NCBI RefSeq assembly: GCF_900102185.1 | Contig: NZ_LT629690.1 | Span: 1,550,001-1,614,000 of the forward strand | DNA length: 64,000 nucleotides | DNA from: Terriglobus roseus | GTDB taxonomy: Bacteria > Acidobacteriota > Terriglobia > Terriglobales > Acidobacteriaceae | Direction of reading: 5' to 3' | Shown here: positions 25,509-34,152 of the stretch, in pieces | Layout: each line of letters begins with the position of its first letter | Numbering within the stretch: position 1 is the stretch's first letter | Notes under the pieces: model-generated | Seen by the model: the letters and a program-made list of their open reading frames with translations, nothing else | What the model was told of the DNA's origin: nothing | Databases searched by the model: none | Made by a program: the position numbers and the translations under genes

Positions 25509-26093
25509 CTACTGATCCTTCAGCGCGAAGGCGACGATGGTGGTGCCGGTGATGCCGGTTTGTTCGTCGAGTGTGGCTTCGAGCGCAGGGTCGGGTAGGT
25601 GCAGTTCGGCCGCGGCGATGGTCTCTGTTGGCGCTCCTACAAAACACAGTTCGCAGACGCCGAATCCATCTTCTTCTGTGCGGACGGGCGGGCCGAAGGT
25701 GCGGCAGGTCATGGGCCGATGCGCGTAGAGATCGCAGGTGCCGGTGGCGGGATCGAGGACAGGACAGACGGCTTCATTGGCGAAGTCTTCGAATTGTTCG
25801 AGGGAGGCCTCGTCTTCGTAGAGGATGCCGGTGGCGGTGTCGCCGGGGAAGTCTGGGCTTAGGTCTGCGATGGATTGTTGAACGCGTTCTTGGATGCGTT
25901 GTTGCCTGTCTGGTTCGGTGATGCGGAAGCCTTCGCGGAGGCGTTCTGTGTCGAGCGGGCCGATGCGGAAGACGCCGGTGCAGCATTGGCTGCATCCCGG
26001 ACGACAGGCCAGCCATGGGCCGCTGCGACGGGTTGCGTCTGCGAGGGCGGCGTCCATGAGCTGGATGAGTTGACTGTCGTCGGGGGGCACCAT
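25509..26093 (-). CDS. YkgJ-family cysteine-cluster protein
   Basis: A 194-aa protein with CRPGCSQCCTG near residue 26 and CPVLDPATGTCDLYAHRPMTCRTFGPP near residue 112, the Cys set that in YkgJ/UPF0153 proteins binds Zn or an Fe-S cluster. The function of this family is not settled. It starts nine bases after the purB stop on the same strand. Confidence 0.85.
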   Translation of the reverse strand: MVPPDDSQLIQLMDAALADATRRSGPWLACRPGCSQCCTGVFRIGPLDTERLREGFRITEPDRQQRIQERVQQSIADLSPDFPGDTATGILYEDEASLEQFEDFANEAVCPVLDPATGTCDLYAHRPMTCRTFGPPVRTEEDGFGVCELCFVGAPTETIAAAELHLPDPALEATLDEQTGITGTTIVAFALKDQ

Positions 26094-26102
26094 GGCTGGC
26101 TC

Positions 26103-27422
26103 TTACTGCGCCTGGAGCTCGCTTAGGGGCTTGCCGAAGACGCGTTCGAAGATGGCGGGGACGTTGTTGAGGCGGCGGTTCACGTCGAAGGCGCGTGCGA
26201 TGCGTTCGGGCGAGAGCAGGCTGGTGATCTGCGGGTCGGCGGCGACGAGTTCCTTGAAGACGAGGTCTTCTTTCCATGCCTTCATCGCGAGGGTCTGGAC
26301 GGTCTTGTAGGCGTCTTCGCGGAGCATGCCGGCTTCTGCGAGGTCGAGCAGGAGCTGGCCGGAGAAGACGAGGCCGCCGGTGAGGTTCAGGTTCTTCAAC
26401 ATGCGCTCGGGGTAGACCATGAGCTTGTCGATTAGGTTGGTGGCCTTGCTGAGGGTGTAGTCGGCGAGGGTGGTGGTGTCGGGCAGGATGACACGCTCAG
26501 CGGAGGAGTGCGAGATATCGCGCTCGTGCCAGAGGGCAACATCTTCAAGTGCTACTTGAGAGTTTGCGCGCATCACGCGGGCAAGGCCGCAGATGTTTTC
26601 GCAGGTGATGGGGTTGCGCTTGTGCGGCATGGCGCTGGAGCCCTTCTGCTTTTCGCTGAAGAACTCTTCGGCTTCGCGGACTTCGGTGCGCTGCAGGTGG
26701 CGGATTTCGGTGCCGATCTTGTCGAGCGAGGACGCGATGATGGAGATGGCGCCGATGTATGCGGCGTGGCGGTCGCGCTGGAGAACCTGTGTGCTGACTT
26801 CAGCGGCCTTGAGGCCGAGGCGCTTGCAGATTTCTTCTTCCAACTGAGGGGTGACGGTGCCGTAGCTGCCGACTGCGCCGGAGAGCTTGCCTACGCGCAT
26901 GTCTTCAGCGGCGGCAGTGAAGCGCGTGATGTTGCGCTGGCACTCGGTGTACCAGAGGAGCAGCTTGAGGCCGAAGGTGGTGGGTTCTGCGTGGACGCCG
27001 TGCGTGCGGCCGATGCAGGGTGTGAGCGCGAACTCGATGGCGCGGCGCTTGAGGACGTCAGACAGCGCGTGCAGGCCTTCGAGGATGGTTGCGGATGCTT
27101 TCTTGAGCAGCAGGGCTTGCGCGGTGTCGACAACGTCAGTGGAGGTTAGGCCGAAGTGCAGCCAGCGGGATTCGGGGCCGACCTTTTCCGCGACGGCGGT
27201 GGTGAAGGCGATGACGTCGTGGCGTGTCTGGAGTTCGATTTCCTGGATGCGGGCGATTTCGAAGTCGCCCTTGGAGCGGATTGCCCTGGCGGCTTCCTGG
27301 GGGACGATGCCGGCGTCGGCGAGGACTTCGCTTGCGGTCGCTTCAACTTCGAGCCATGCACGGAACTTCGATTCGTCGGACCAGAGCTGGCGCATGGCGG
27401 GGCGTGTATAGCGATCGATCAA
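26103..27422 (-). CDS. purB: PurB, adenylosuccinate lyase
   Basis: A 439-aa fumarase/aspartase-superfamily lyase of purine synthesis, splitting SAICAR and adenylosuccinate. The superfamily signature GSSAMPHKRNP lies near residue 259, and HGVHAEPTTFG near 143 holds the catalytic His. The frame opens to 27551, but ATG 27482 and the opening ATG would overlap or touch the divergent gene at 27491. TTG 27422 has an AGAGG site nine bases upstream and gives the usual N-terminus (LIDRYTRPAM), so it is preferred. Confidence 0.93.
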   Translation of the reverse strand: MIDRYTRPAMRQLWSDESKFRAWLEVEATASEVLADAGIVPQEAARAIRSKGDFEIARIQEIELQTRHDVIAFTTAVAEKVGPESRWLHFGLTSTDVVDTAQALLLKKASATILEGLHALSDVLKRRAIEFALTPCIGRTHGVHAEPTTFGLKLLLWYTECQRNITRFTAAAEDMRVGKLSGAVGSYGTVTPQLEEEICKRLGLKAAEVSTQVLQRDRHAAYIGAISIIASSLDKIGTEIRHLQRTEVREAEEFFSEKQKGSSAMPHKRNPITCENICGLARVMRANSQVALEDVALWHERDISHSSAERVILPDTTTLADYTLSKATNLIDKLMVYPERMLKNLNLTGGLVFSGQLLLDLAEAGMLREDAYKTVQTLAMKAWKEDLVFKELVAADPQITSLLSPERIARAFDVNRRLNNVPAIFERVFGKPLSELQAQ

Positions 27423-27478
27423 GGGAACGTACCTCTTTGGCGTGGTGGCCGGGATAAGCGCAGGCTGCGCGCGCGCTA

Positions 27479-27494
27479 CCATTAAGTTTAATGG
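27479..27494. promoter_or_regulatory. Perfect dyad at the purB/TPR divergent junction
   Basis: CCATTAA-GT-TTAATGG is a perfect 7-bp dyad. It contains the ATG of the TPR gene on one strand and an ATG of the longer purB frame on the other. It could be an operator shared by both genes. Confidence 0.35.
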
Positions 27495-28684
27495 ACGCAC
27501 GAAGTCGCGATGTCGTGGTGGCACCTTTACCGTCGCAGGTGCAGGCCGCACGACGACGCCAGATGGTGAGAGACGGCCTCAAATTCCTGACACTTACGGT
27601 TGTTGCGCTGTTGATGAGTGGCGTAACGACGCTGCTGTTTCGCAGCTTTGAGTCGCACCGGGAGGTTCTGGCGGTGCGATGGGCGGAGCGTGGGCAGGAG
27701 GCGCTAGCTGCCGGGAAGCCAAAAGAAGCTGTTAATGCTCTGCACACTTCACTAGGGTTTCGACCCGATGTTCGTGAGAACCAGCTTGCCCTGGCGCGTG
27801 CGCTGGCGGCGAGTGGGCGCGTGATTGAGGCAGAGAATTACTTTTTGAACCTGTGGCAGACGCAGCCGGGCGATGGCGGCATCAACCTGGAGCTGGCTCG
27901 GTTGGTGCGGCAGCAGGGCAGGCCGTTCGATGCGATTCAGTATTACCGGGCCGCTGTGTTCGGTACATGGAACGGCGATGGTCCTGCGCGTCGGCGGGAT
28001 ATTCGGCTGGAGTTGTCGAGCTACCTGGTGGAACTGGGGCAGGGTAAGGCGGCTCGCGCGGAGTTGTTGATTGCGGCGGGGAATAATCCGGATGCGTCTT
28101 CGCAGCTTCGTATTGGTGAGGCGCTTGAAGCGGCAGATGCTCCGAAAGAGGCTGCGACAGCTTATCGCAATGCGATTGATGACAAGACATATGCTGCGAC
28201 CGCGCAGGCGAAGCTGGGCGAGCTTTGCTATGCGCAGGGTGACTATGCGTGCGCTGCAGAGGAGTTGACGCGCGCTTTGCGCAAGCCTTCGTGGACGGTG
28301 GAACAGAAGCAGCGCATGAGTACGTTGCAGGGGAATGCGGAGCGCATGCAGGCACTGGCGCTTTCGCATGATGTGCCCTCACAGATGCGCGCGGAGCATT
28401 TGTTGGACGCGTCGCGGATTGCGATGGCGCGCGTGAATGGATGCCTTGTGCAACATGCGGAACAGGCTGACATGATGCAGTTGCAGACGCAGTGGAAGGA
28501 CCTGGATACGGCAAAAAATCGTGTAGAGCTGCGGCATGACGACGATGTGCAGGATCAGTATCGGAAATTGATTTTCAGTAGTGAACGGAGCGCGGCCAAT
28601 GTTTGCGGCGCGCCCAAGGGGGACGATGCTTTGTTGCTTTACCTGGCGGACCATCCGGCGACGCAGTTCGGAGGTCAGTCATGA
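27491..28684 (+). CDS. TPR-repeat protein with one membrane helix
   Basis: A 397-aa protein. A single membrane helix near residues 33-52 follows a short cytoplasmic N-terminus. The rest is helical with several tetratricopeptide-like repeats (for example AERGQEALAAGKPKEAVNAL and AKLGELCYAQGDYACAAEEL). ATG 27491 has no recognisable ribosome site and lies in a dyad. It overlaps the ClC gene by four bases (ATGA), so the two are co-expressed. Likely an envelope scaffold; exact role unknown. Confidence 0.78.
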   Translation: MDARSRDVVVAPLPSQVQAARRRQMVRDGLKFLTLTVVALLMSGVTTLLFRSFESHREVLAVRWAERGQEALAAGKPKEAVNALHTSLGFRPDVRENQLALARALAASGRVIEAENYFLNLWQTQPGDGGINLELARLVRQQGRPFDAIQYYRAAVFGTWNGDGPARRRDIRLELSSYLVELGQGKAARAELLIAAGNNPDASSQLRIGEALEAADAPKEAATAYRNAIDDKTYAATAQAKLGELCYAQGDYACAAEELTRALRKPSWTVEQKQRMSTLQGNAERMQALALSHDVPSQMRAEHLLDASRIAMARVNGCLVQHAEQADMMQLQTQWKDLDTAKNRVELRHDDDVQDQYRKLIFSSERSAANVCGAPKGDDALLLYLADHPATQFGGQS

Positions 28685-30405
28685 GCGCTCAGGAACCGGC
28701 AGTGGTTTTGCAGGAGATGGAAGCGGCCGCAGAGCAGCAGGTGGAACATTCTTCGAAGCGTGAAGGACGACTGTTTCTTCTGCTCAGCATTTTTATTGGA
28801 TTGATCTCTGGCCTGCTGGTGGTTTCTTTCCGCATGGCCATTGAGTGGCTGACGGTGTTGCTGCAGGGATCGGCGCCTGCGCCGCACCAGTTGCGGTTGT
28901 TGATTGTGCCTACTGTGGTGGGTGTGGTGCTGGGCTTGATGACGCGCTACGTCTTTCCGGATGTGCGCGGTTCTGGTGTGAACCAGACCAAGGCTGCTCT
29001 GTACATTCACAACGGCTACATCTCGACCAAGACAATGATTGGCAAGTTTCTGCTTGCTGCTTTGTCGATTGGATCGGGGCAATCGTTGGGGCCTGAAGAT
29101 CCTTCGTTGCATTTGGGTGCAGGTGTGGCTTCGCGCATCGGGCGCTACGTGGGATTGTCTCGTGCGCGTATGCGACTGTTTGGGCCGGTGGGTGCAGCGG
29201 CAGGTCTTGCAGCGGCGTTCAATGCACCGATTACTGCTGTGCTGTTTGTGATTGAAGAAGTCATCGGCCAGTGGACCGCGGCGATTCTTGGATCGATTGT
29301 TTTGTCCGCTGTTTCTGCCGTTGTGGTGGCGCGATGGTTCTGGGGATCGCAAGCGATGTTCCGCGTTCCCAATGTGAATCTGCGTGATCCGCGCGAGTTG
29401 ATGGCCTACGCAGTGCTGGGTGTGATTGGCGGATTTGCATCGCTTGCGCTGACACGCGCGTTGGAATATCTGCGGCCTCGTCTGCGGAGTCTGCCTGCGG
29501 ATCGACAGGTGTTTGCGCCTGCGGTTGCTGGTTTGTTTGTTGGGGCGATCGCGTATCTTGGTCTGCCGCAGGTGTTGGGTGTGGGCTATGGCACGATGGA
29601 TGCCGCCATGCACGCGGAGTATACAGTTGGGTTTCTGTTGTTGTTGGCAGGGATCAAGCTGCTGACGACTACGTTCTCATTTTCATCGGGTGCGCCGGGT
29701 GGATTGTTTGCTCCTGCGTTGTTCATTGGCGCGATGCTGGGTTCTGCGGTGGGAACGTTTGAGCACCACTTCTTTCCGTCGCTTACTGGATCGGTGGGAT
29801 CGTATGCGTTGGTGGGCATGGGCGTGTTCTTTGCAGCGTTCATTCGGGCGCCGCTTACGAGCGTGTTCATGATCATGGAGATGAGCGGCAACTACACGAT
29901 TGTGTTGCCGGTGATTGTGTCGAACACGATTGCGTACATCATTTCGCGTTCGTTGCAGCCGGTTCCGATCCTTGAGGTGTTCACGCATCAGGATGGTTTG
30001 TATCTGCCGTCGCTGGAAGAGGAGCGCGAAGACACCGAACTGCGCGTGGAAGATGCGTTGCGGCCTGCGGATGTACCGGTGCTGAATGGCGGCGAGATGT
30101 TGAAGGAGTTGAGCGAGAGTGCCGTTGCTTCCGTTGTGCTGATCCGTTGCAGCGATGGTTGGTATGCCGCGCGGCAGACGGAGATGCAGGATCTGTTGCA
30201 GGCGGCGCAGATCAATGGCGACAAGACGCTGGAGCAGAGTGTGGCTGCCCGCAGGACGCCGATGCTGTTTCCGGATCAGCCGCTGGCGCATGCTTTGCCT
30301 TACTTCAAGAACTGGCCGTTGCTGCCTGTTTCCAATCGCGCGATGCGAGGCGTGGTGGAAGGTGTGGTGACGTTGCAGGATGTGTTGGACCGTTACCAGC
30401 AATAA
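28681..30405 (+). CDS. ClC-family chloride channel/transporter with C-terminal CBS region
   Basis: A 574-aa protein with about ten membrane helices. The region SLGPEDPSLHLGAGVAS holds the gating Glu and GAPGGLFAPALFIGAMLG is the G-x-F-x-P filter segment. The last 130 residues form a cytoplasmic CBS-like part (VEDALRPADVPVL and RAMRGVVEGVVTLQDVL). ATG 28681 is in an ATGA overlap. Whether it is an H+/Cl- exchanger or a channel cannot be read; acid-tolerant soil bacteria often use such exchangers. Confidence 0.9.
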   Translation: MSAQEPAVVLQEMEAAAEQQVEHSSKREGRLFLLLSIFIGLISGLLVVSFRMAIEWLTVLLQGSAPAPHQLRLLIVPTVVGVVLGLMTRYVFPDVRGSGVNQTKAALYIHNGYISTKTMIGKFLLAALSIGSGQSLGPEDPSLHLGAGVASRIGRYVGLSRARMRLFGPVGAAAGLAAAFNAPITAVLFVIEEVIGQWTAAILGSIVLSAVSAVVVARWFWGSQAMFRVPNVNLRDPRELMAYAVLGVIGGFASLALTRALEYLRPRLRSLPADRQVFAPAVAGLFVGAIAYLGLPQVLGVGYGTMDAAMHAEYTVGFLLLLAGIKLLTTTFSFSSGAPGGLFAPALFIGAMLGSAVGTFEHHFFPSLTGSVGSYALVGMGVFFAAFIRAPLTSVFMIMEMSGNYTIVLPVIVSNTIAYIISRSLQPVPILEVFTHQDGLYLPSLEEEREDTELRVEDALRPADVPVLNGGEMLKELSESAVASVVLIRCSDGWYAARQTEMQDLLQAAQINGDKTLEQSVAARRTPMLFPDQPLAHALPYFKNWPLLPVSNRAMRGVVEGVVTLQDVLDRYQQ

Positions 30406-30406
30406 G

Positions 30407-30432
30407 AAACGCCCTGCGAGTGCAGGGCGTTT
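30407..30432. terminator. Bidirectional terminator hairpin
   Basis: AAACGCCCTGC-GAGT-GCAGGGCGTTT is a perfect 11-bp stem starting one base after the ClC stop. It ends with T/A at both sides and serves the ClC gene and the convergent glutaredoxin gene. Confidence 0.85.
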
Positions 30433-30454
30433 CAGTATCAAATCGAGGGTGAAG

Positions 30455-30715
30455 TTATCCCGGTTGCTGGATACCGAACAGGGTCGACATCTCATCGAAG
30501 AGGAAGCCCTTGCCGGGGCGGTATGGCTGAATCCATTTGCCGTCGATGACGAATTGCGGGATGGCCTTCTTGCCTACGTTCTGAACAAGTTCATCAACAG
30601 CGCCGGGAGTCTTTTCAATGTTGACTTCGGTGTAGGGGATGTTGTGCTGCGTCAGGAAGCGCTTGGCGACGAAGCAGTCGCGGCACCAGTCAGCGGAATA
30701 AACCTTCAGATCCAT
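30455..30715 (-). CDS. Glutaredoxin-like thiol-disulfide protein
   Basis: An 86-aa thioredoxin-fold protein with the dithiol motif CRDC at residues 11-14, a cis-Pro in KKAIPQFVIDG, and no signal peptide. NrdH/glutaredoxin-like; it reduces disulfides in the cytoplasm. It begins 23 bases after the SDR gene, the last member of a P460-tadA-SDR-glutaredoxin series. Confidence 0.88.
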   Translation of the reverse strand: MDLKVYSADWCRDCFVAKRFLTQHNIPYTEVNIEKTPGAVDELVQNVGKKAIPQFVIDGKWIQPYRPGKGFLFDEMSTLFGIQQPG

Positions 30716-30738
30716 AGTTATAGTTTACTCCTTTGTCA

Positions 30739-31515
30739 CTATTGCTCGTGATAGTTGCGGATGAGTCCGCCGTCGACGAAATACGTGGAGCCAGTGACGT
30801 AAGCTGCTTCGTCGCTGGCGAGAAAGGCTGCGAGCGCAGAGACATCGTCCACTGTTCCCATGCGGCCCAACGGGATGTTTTGCAGTAACGCATTGAGCTT
30901 TGGTTTGTCATCCAGCAGAGACTGATTGATGGGTGTGATGATGGCGCCGGGCGCTATGTTGTTGACCGTAATGTTCTTTGGGCCGAGTTCCACGGCGAGG
31001 TCGCGCATGAGCATGCGTACGCCGCCCTTTGCTGCGCAGTAGCTGGCGAAGTGCGGGAAGACCATGTCTTCATGCACGGAGGAGATGTTGATGATGCGGC
31101 CAGGCATGTTCTTTGCAAGCAGGTTCTTCACGAAGGCCTGCGTGGTGAAGAAGACGCCCTTGAGATTCACGTTCAATACGAAGTCGTAATCCGTTTCCGT
31201 GACATCGACAAATTCCGATCCTTTTTCAACGCCCGCGTTGTTGATGAGGATGTCGAGCTTGCCGAAGGCTTCAATGCCGGATTGAACGAGCGATTGGCAA
31301 TCAGAGACTTTGGAGAGGTCAGCCTTTACGCTGATTGCTTTGCGGCCTAATGATTCGATCTGCTGCTTGGTCGTGTCTGCGCCTTTGGGATTGCCGGAGT
31401 AGTTGACGACGATGTCTGCACCGTCTTTTGCGAGACGGATGGCGATGCCTTGACCGATGCCGGATGACGAACCAGTGACGAGTGCTACTTTGCCTGCGAG
31501 TTTGCCTTCGCTCAT
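30739..31515 (-). CDS. Short-chain dehydrogenase (glucose 1-dehydrogenase-like)
   Basis: About 258 residues from ATG 31515; the frame is open to 31614 but that overlaps tadA. TGSSSGIGQGIA binds the cofactor, NNAG is the structural motif, the catalytic Ser is in INISSVHED and Y-x3-K is YCAAK. NNIAPGAIITPIN is the conserved post-active-site segment. The substrate may be a sugar such as glucose or a hydroxyketone. Gap to tadA is 22 bases. Confidence 0.85.
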   Translation of the reverse strand: MSEGKLAGKVALVTGSSSGIGQGIAIRLAKDGADIVVNYSGNPKGADTTKQQIESLGRKAISVKADLSKVSDCQSLVQSGIEAFGKLDILINNAGVEKGSEFVDVTETDYDFVLNVNLKGVFFTTQAFVKNLLAKNMPGRIINISSVHEDMVFPHFASYCAAKGGVRMLMRDLAVELGPKNITVNNIAPGAIITPINQSLLDDKPKLNALLQNIPLGRMGTVDDVSALAAFLASDEAAYVTGSTYFVDGGLIRNYHEQ

Positions 31516-31537
31516 GCGGAGTTGGATGCAGAGAAGG

Positions 31538-31984
31538 CTATCGGCGGGCTCGAAAAAAGTTGGTGAGCATGGTGCTGCAGTCTTCGGCGAATATGCCGGA
31601 GACGACCTCAACACGATGGTTGAGGCGCGGATGATTCATCACTTCGAGCACAGAGCCACAGGCGCCTGCCTTGGGGTCGGCTGCTGCGTAGACGAGGCGG
31701 CCGAAGCGTGCGTGGAGGATGGCTCCCGCGCACATGGCGCAGGGCTCTAATGTGACGACGAGTGTGCAGCCGGTGAGCCTGTAATTGTGCAGGTGTTGCG
31801 CCGCATTACGCATGGCGACGATTTCAGCGTGGGCCGTGGGATCGTTGTCGCGGATGACGCGATTGTTGCCGCGGCCAATGATCTGGCCATCGAGAAGGAC
31901 GATTGCGCCGACGGGAACTTCGCCTTCTGCCTCAGCGGCGTGCGCTTCAGCGATGGCTTCGTACATGGCTTCCTGATCGGTCAT
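31538..31984 (-). CDS. tadA: TadA, tRNA-specific adenosine deaminase
   Basis: A 148-aa zinc deaminase. HAEIVAMRNA holds the zinc His and the catalytic Glu; PCAMCAGAILHARF the two zinc Cys. It makes inosine at the wobble position 34 of tRNA-Arg(ACG). Length and layout are those of the bacterial enzyme. It lies 12 bases after the cytochrome gene and 22 before the SDR gene on the minus strand. Confidence 0.93.
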   Translation of the reverse strand: MTDQEAMYEAIAEAHAAEAEGEVPVGAIVLLDGQIIGRGNNRVIRDNDPTAHAEIVAMRNAAQHLHNYRLTGCTLVVTLEPCAMCAGAILHARFGRLVYAAADPKAGACGSVLEVMNHPRLNHRVEVVSGIFAEDCSTMLTNFFRARR

Positions 31985-31996
31985 CTACTTCTGAGT

Positions 31997-32584
31997 TTAC
32001 TTGGTTGCTGCGGGTGTTGATTCGGCGCGGTAGACGTCGCTGAGGGTGTCCTTTTGTTTCGCGATGGGAAGGGCGGTTGGATAGAACTGCGTGAAGCTGG
32101 TATCGACTGCGCCGTGCGATTCGTGGCAGGTGTAGCAGCTTGCGGGCTTGGGAACGAGATGTTCTGCGCCGTCTTTGCCGCGCACGTAGAAGAACCATTC
32201 GTTGCCGCGCTTCTGATGGATTTCCAGGCCGCTGACTTCACCGTTTTGTGTGTGGCCGCCCTTGTTGATGGAGGTGTTTTCTTCTGCGGTGCGGTTCTCA
32301 AGGACGAAGGTTGTTCCGTCGGGCCAGTGGCCGGTTTGCTTGAAGGATGTCCACGCTTCCGGATTGACGAAGACGTTGTCAAAGACGGAGTGATGTTCCT
32401 GCGTGAGTCCGACTGCGCCTGGTGCGGCGTACGTCATGTCAATGCCGCTGGTCATATAAATCCATTCGCGATAGCTGGCGGGAATGGCGATGGATTTTTC
32501 AGGCTGCAGTGCAGCATCTACGGTGTGTGCCGCGACGATGAAGATGCAGAGAAACGATGCTGCGGCCAGGAAAGCCTTGTGCAT
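31997..32584 (-). CDS. Cytochrome P460-type haem protein
   Basis: A 195-aa exported protein. The signal peptide ends near residue 24 (VDA). The haem motif CYTCH lies near residue 159, and the WIYMTSGIDMTY, KTGHWPDGTTFVLE and EWFFYVRGKDGAEH segments are typical of the cytochrome P460 family, whose studied members oxidise hydroxylamine. The cross-linking Lys cannot be identified with certainty. Start ATG 32584. Twelve bases separate it from tadA. Confidence 0.88.
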   Translation of the reverse strand: MHKAFLAAASFLCIFIVAAHTVDAALQPEKSIAIPASYREWIYMTSGIDMTYAAPGAVGLTQEHHSVFDNVFVNPEAWTSFKQTGHWPDGTTFVLENRTAEENTSINKGGHTQNGEVSGLEIHQKRGNEWFFYVRGKDGAEHLVPKPASCYTCHESHGAVDTSFTQFYPTALPIAKQKDTLSDVYRAESTPAATK

Positions 32585-32656
32585 GATGATCTCCGATACG
32601 GCTGATTGGCGAGGACACTTTCAGATTACATGCAGTGACGCGCGCACAAAACGAAA

Positions 32657-32689
32657 CAGCGCTCGCGATGGATTCCTCTGCGAGCGCTG
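32657..32689 (-). terminator. Terminator after the agmatine deiminase gene
   Basis: CAGCGCTCGC (32657-32666) pairs perfectly with GCGAGCGCTG (32680-32689) around a 13-base loop; on the minus strand the stem is followed by TTTCGTTTT. It sits 20 bases past the aguA stop. Confidence 0.75.
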
Positions 32690-32709
32690 CGTTTTCTTTT
32701 GTGTCGTGT

Positions 32710-33747
32710 TTATGCGGGCTCCTGCTGCGTCATGCAATGCAGAGCGCCGAGTCCCCAGATGAAGTCGCCGCAGTGGATGCCGACGATTTTGCGGGTGGGG
32801 AACTGGTCCGCGAGGATGTTGAGTGCGATGCGGTCGTTCGCGTCGTTGAAGGTTGGGACGAGGACGAGGTCGTTCGCGATGTAGAAGTTGGCGTAGCTGG
32901 CGGGCAGGCGTTCGCCGTCGAAGATGACCGGTGCGGGCATGGGCAGTTCGATGACGTTGTAGGGCTTGCCGTTGGGCTGACGGAAGCTGCGCAGACGGTC
33001 GAGATTTTCGGCGAGCGGCAGGTGATTTTCGTCGGCGGTGTTGTGCTCGGTGGCGGCGACGATGGTGTCAACGGCGGTGAAGCGTGCGATGTCGTCGACG
33101 TGGCCGTGCGTGTCATCGCCTGCGCAGCCGCGGTTGAGCCAGAGTACCTGGTCGATGCCGAGGTAGTCGTGGAAGCAGGTTTCAAGCTGCTGCTTGCTGA
33201 TGCCCGGGTTGCGCTGCTGGACTTCGCTGAGCAGGCACTCTTCGGTGGTGAGCAGGGCGCCTGCGCCGTTGACGTCGATGGAGCCACCTTCGAGGACTAC
33301 GCGATGATCACCGATCATGGGCTCGAAGCTCTTCATGGCGTAGTGCTTGGCAACGTGCGAGGGGATGAGGTCGTCGTTGTGCCAGTTGGGGTACTTGGCC
33401 CAGGCGTTGAACTTCCAGTTGGTGATGGCTACTTCGTTAGCCTTCTTAACGAAGATGGGGCCGCTGTCGCGAAGCCAGATGCGGTCTGTCTTCCAGAGAT
33501 GGAAGTGGATGCGTGCGAGGTTGGCGCCTGCGCGGGTGAGGATGCGCGTGGCGACTTTTTGTGCGCGCTCGTCGTTAACGAGGATGTTTACGTCTTCGAC
33601 CTGCGAGAGGTTCTTGACGATCTCCGAGTAGACCCAGGGGATGGGCTGGAACTTGCCGGGCCAGTCTTCGGCGTTGTGCGGCCATGCGATCCAGGTGGAG
33701 GTGTGTGCGTCCCACTCTGCGGGCATGCGGTAGTCAGTATTGCTCAT
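32710..33747 (-). CDS. aguA: AguA, agmatine deiminase
   Basis: A 345-aa guanidino-modifying enzyme that turns agmatine into N-carbamoylputrescine and ammonia. ATG 33747 has AGGA eight bases upstream and gives the standard N-terminus MPAEWDAHTSTWIAWPH; the frame to 33822 is not needed. Catalytic His in DDTHGHVDDIARF near residue 210 and nucleophile Cys in ALHCMTQQEP at the C-terminus are visible. Together with the amidase and the arginine decarboxylase upstream it completes arginine to putrescine. Confidence 0.95.
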   Translation of the reverse strand: MSNTDYRMPAEWDAHTSTWIAWPHNAEDWPGKFQPIPWVYSEIVKNLSQVEDVNILVNDERAQKVATRILTRAGANLARIHFHLWKTDRIWLRDSGPIFVKKANEVAITNWKFNAWAKYPNWHNDDLIPSHVAKHYAMKSFEPMIGDHRVVLEGGSIDVNGAGALLTTEECLLSEVQQRNPGISKQQLETCFHDYLGIDQVLWLNRGCAGDDTHGHVDDIARFTAVDTIVAATEHNTADENHLPLAENLDRLRSFRQPNGKPYNVIELPMPAPVIFDGERLPASYANFYIANDLVLVPTFNDANDRIALNILADQFPTRKIVGIHCGDFIWGLGALHCMTQQEPA

Positions 33748-33757
33748 AATTCTTGTC

Positions 33758-34135
33758 CTAAATGACGATTGTGCGGTCGCCCTGTGTAATGGTGACACTT
33801 TCGAATTGGTCGCTATCATCATGGAGCTTTATAGCGGTGCCATTCGAGAATTTGATCTTGAGTGTACGGTCGTCTTCGATGGTGAAGGACGAGCAATTGG
33901 TTCCGAGACACTGCAAGAGCGTGTCGGCGTGTTTCAAGAAGCTCTTATCGTCATTCCAAGGTGTCCCGTCAATCGTGGTAGACACGCGTGACTGGACACC
34001 GATGGAAAAGTTCGACTTCGTACCGTCAAGACCGGCAGAGAAATTGAGGATCAGATCGTATTTGCCAAAACTGACCTGAGTTAACTCGGTCCCTTCGTAA
34101 CAGTTCGTTTGCATTGCCATGTCGAACCGATACAT
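33758..34135 (-). CDS. Small unknown protein between aguA and aguB, DUF6188-like
   Basis: About 125 residues. ATG 34135 has an AGGAG site six bases upstream (a GTG one codon earlier is the alternative). The predicted structure is mostly beta strands, and the C-terminal part (DDRTLKIKFSNGTAIKLHDDSDQFESVTI) resembles DUF6188 proteins; this is recalled, not searched. Base composition is more AT-rich than its neighbours. It lies 10 bases from aguA and 17 from aguB and is in the same transcription unit. No link to polyamine chemistry is known. Confidence 0.7.
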   Translation of the reverse strand: MYRFDMAMQTNCYEGTELTQVSFGKYDLILNFSAGLDGTKSNFSIGVQSRVSTTIDGTPWNDDKSFLKHADTLLQCLGTNCSSFTIEDDRTLKIKFSNGTAIKLHDDSDQFESVTITQGDRTIVI

Positions 34136-34152
34136 CACCGACTCCTAAGTTC

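Noticed and set aside
28675-29613. 312-codon minus-strand frame under the ClC gene
   Set aside because: Very His/Arg/Gln-rich, antisense to an obvious transporter.
32635-33765. 376-codon plus-strand frame under aguA
   Set aside because: Antisense to agmatine deiminase with its catalytic residues; Val/Asp/Gly-rich shadow.
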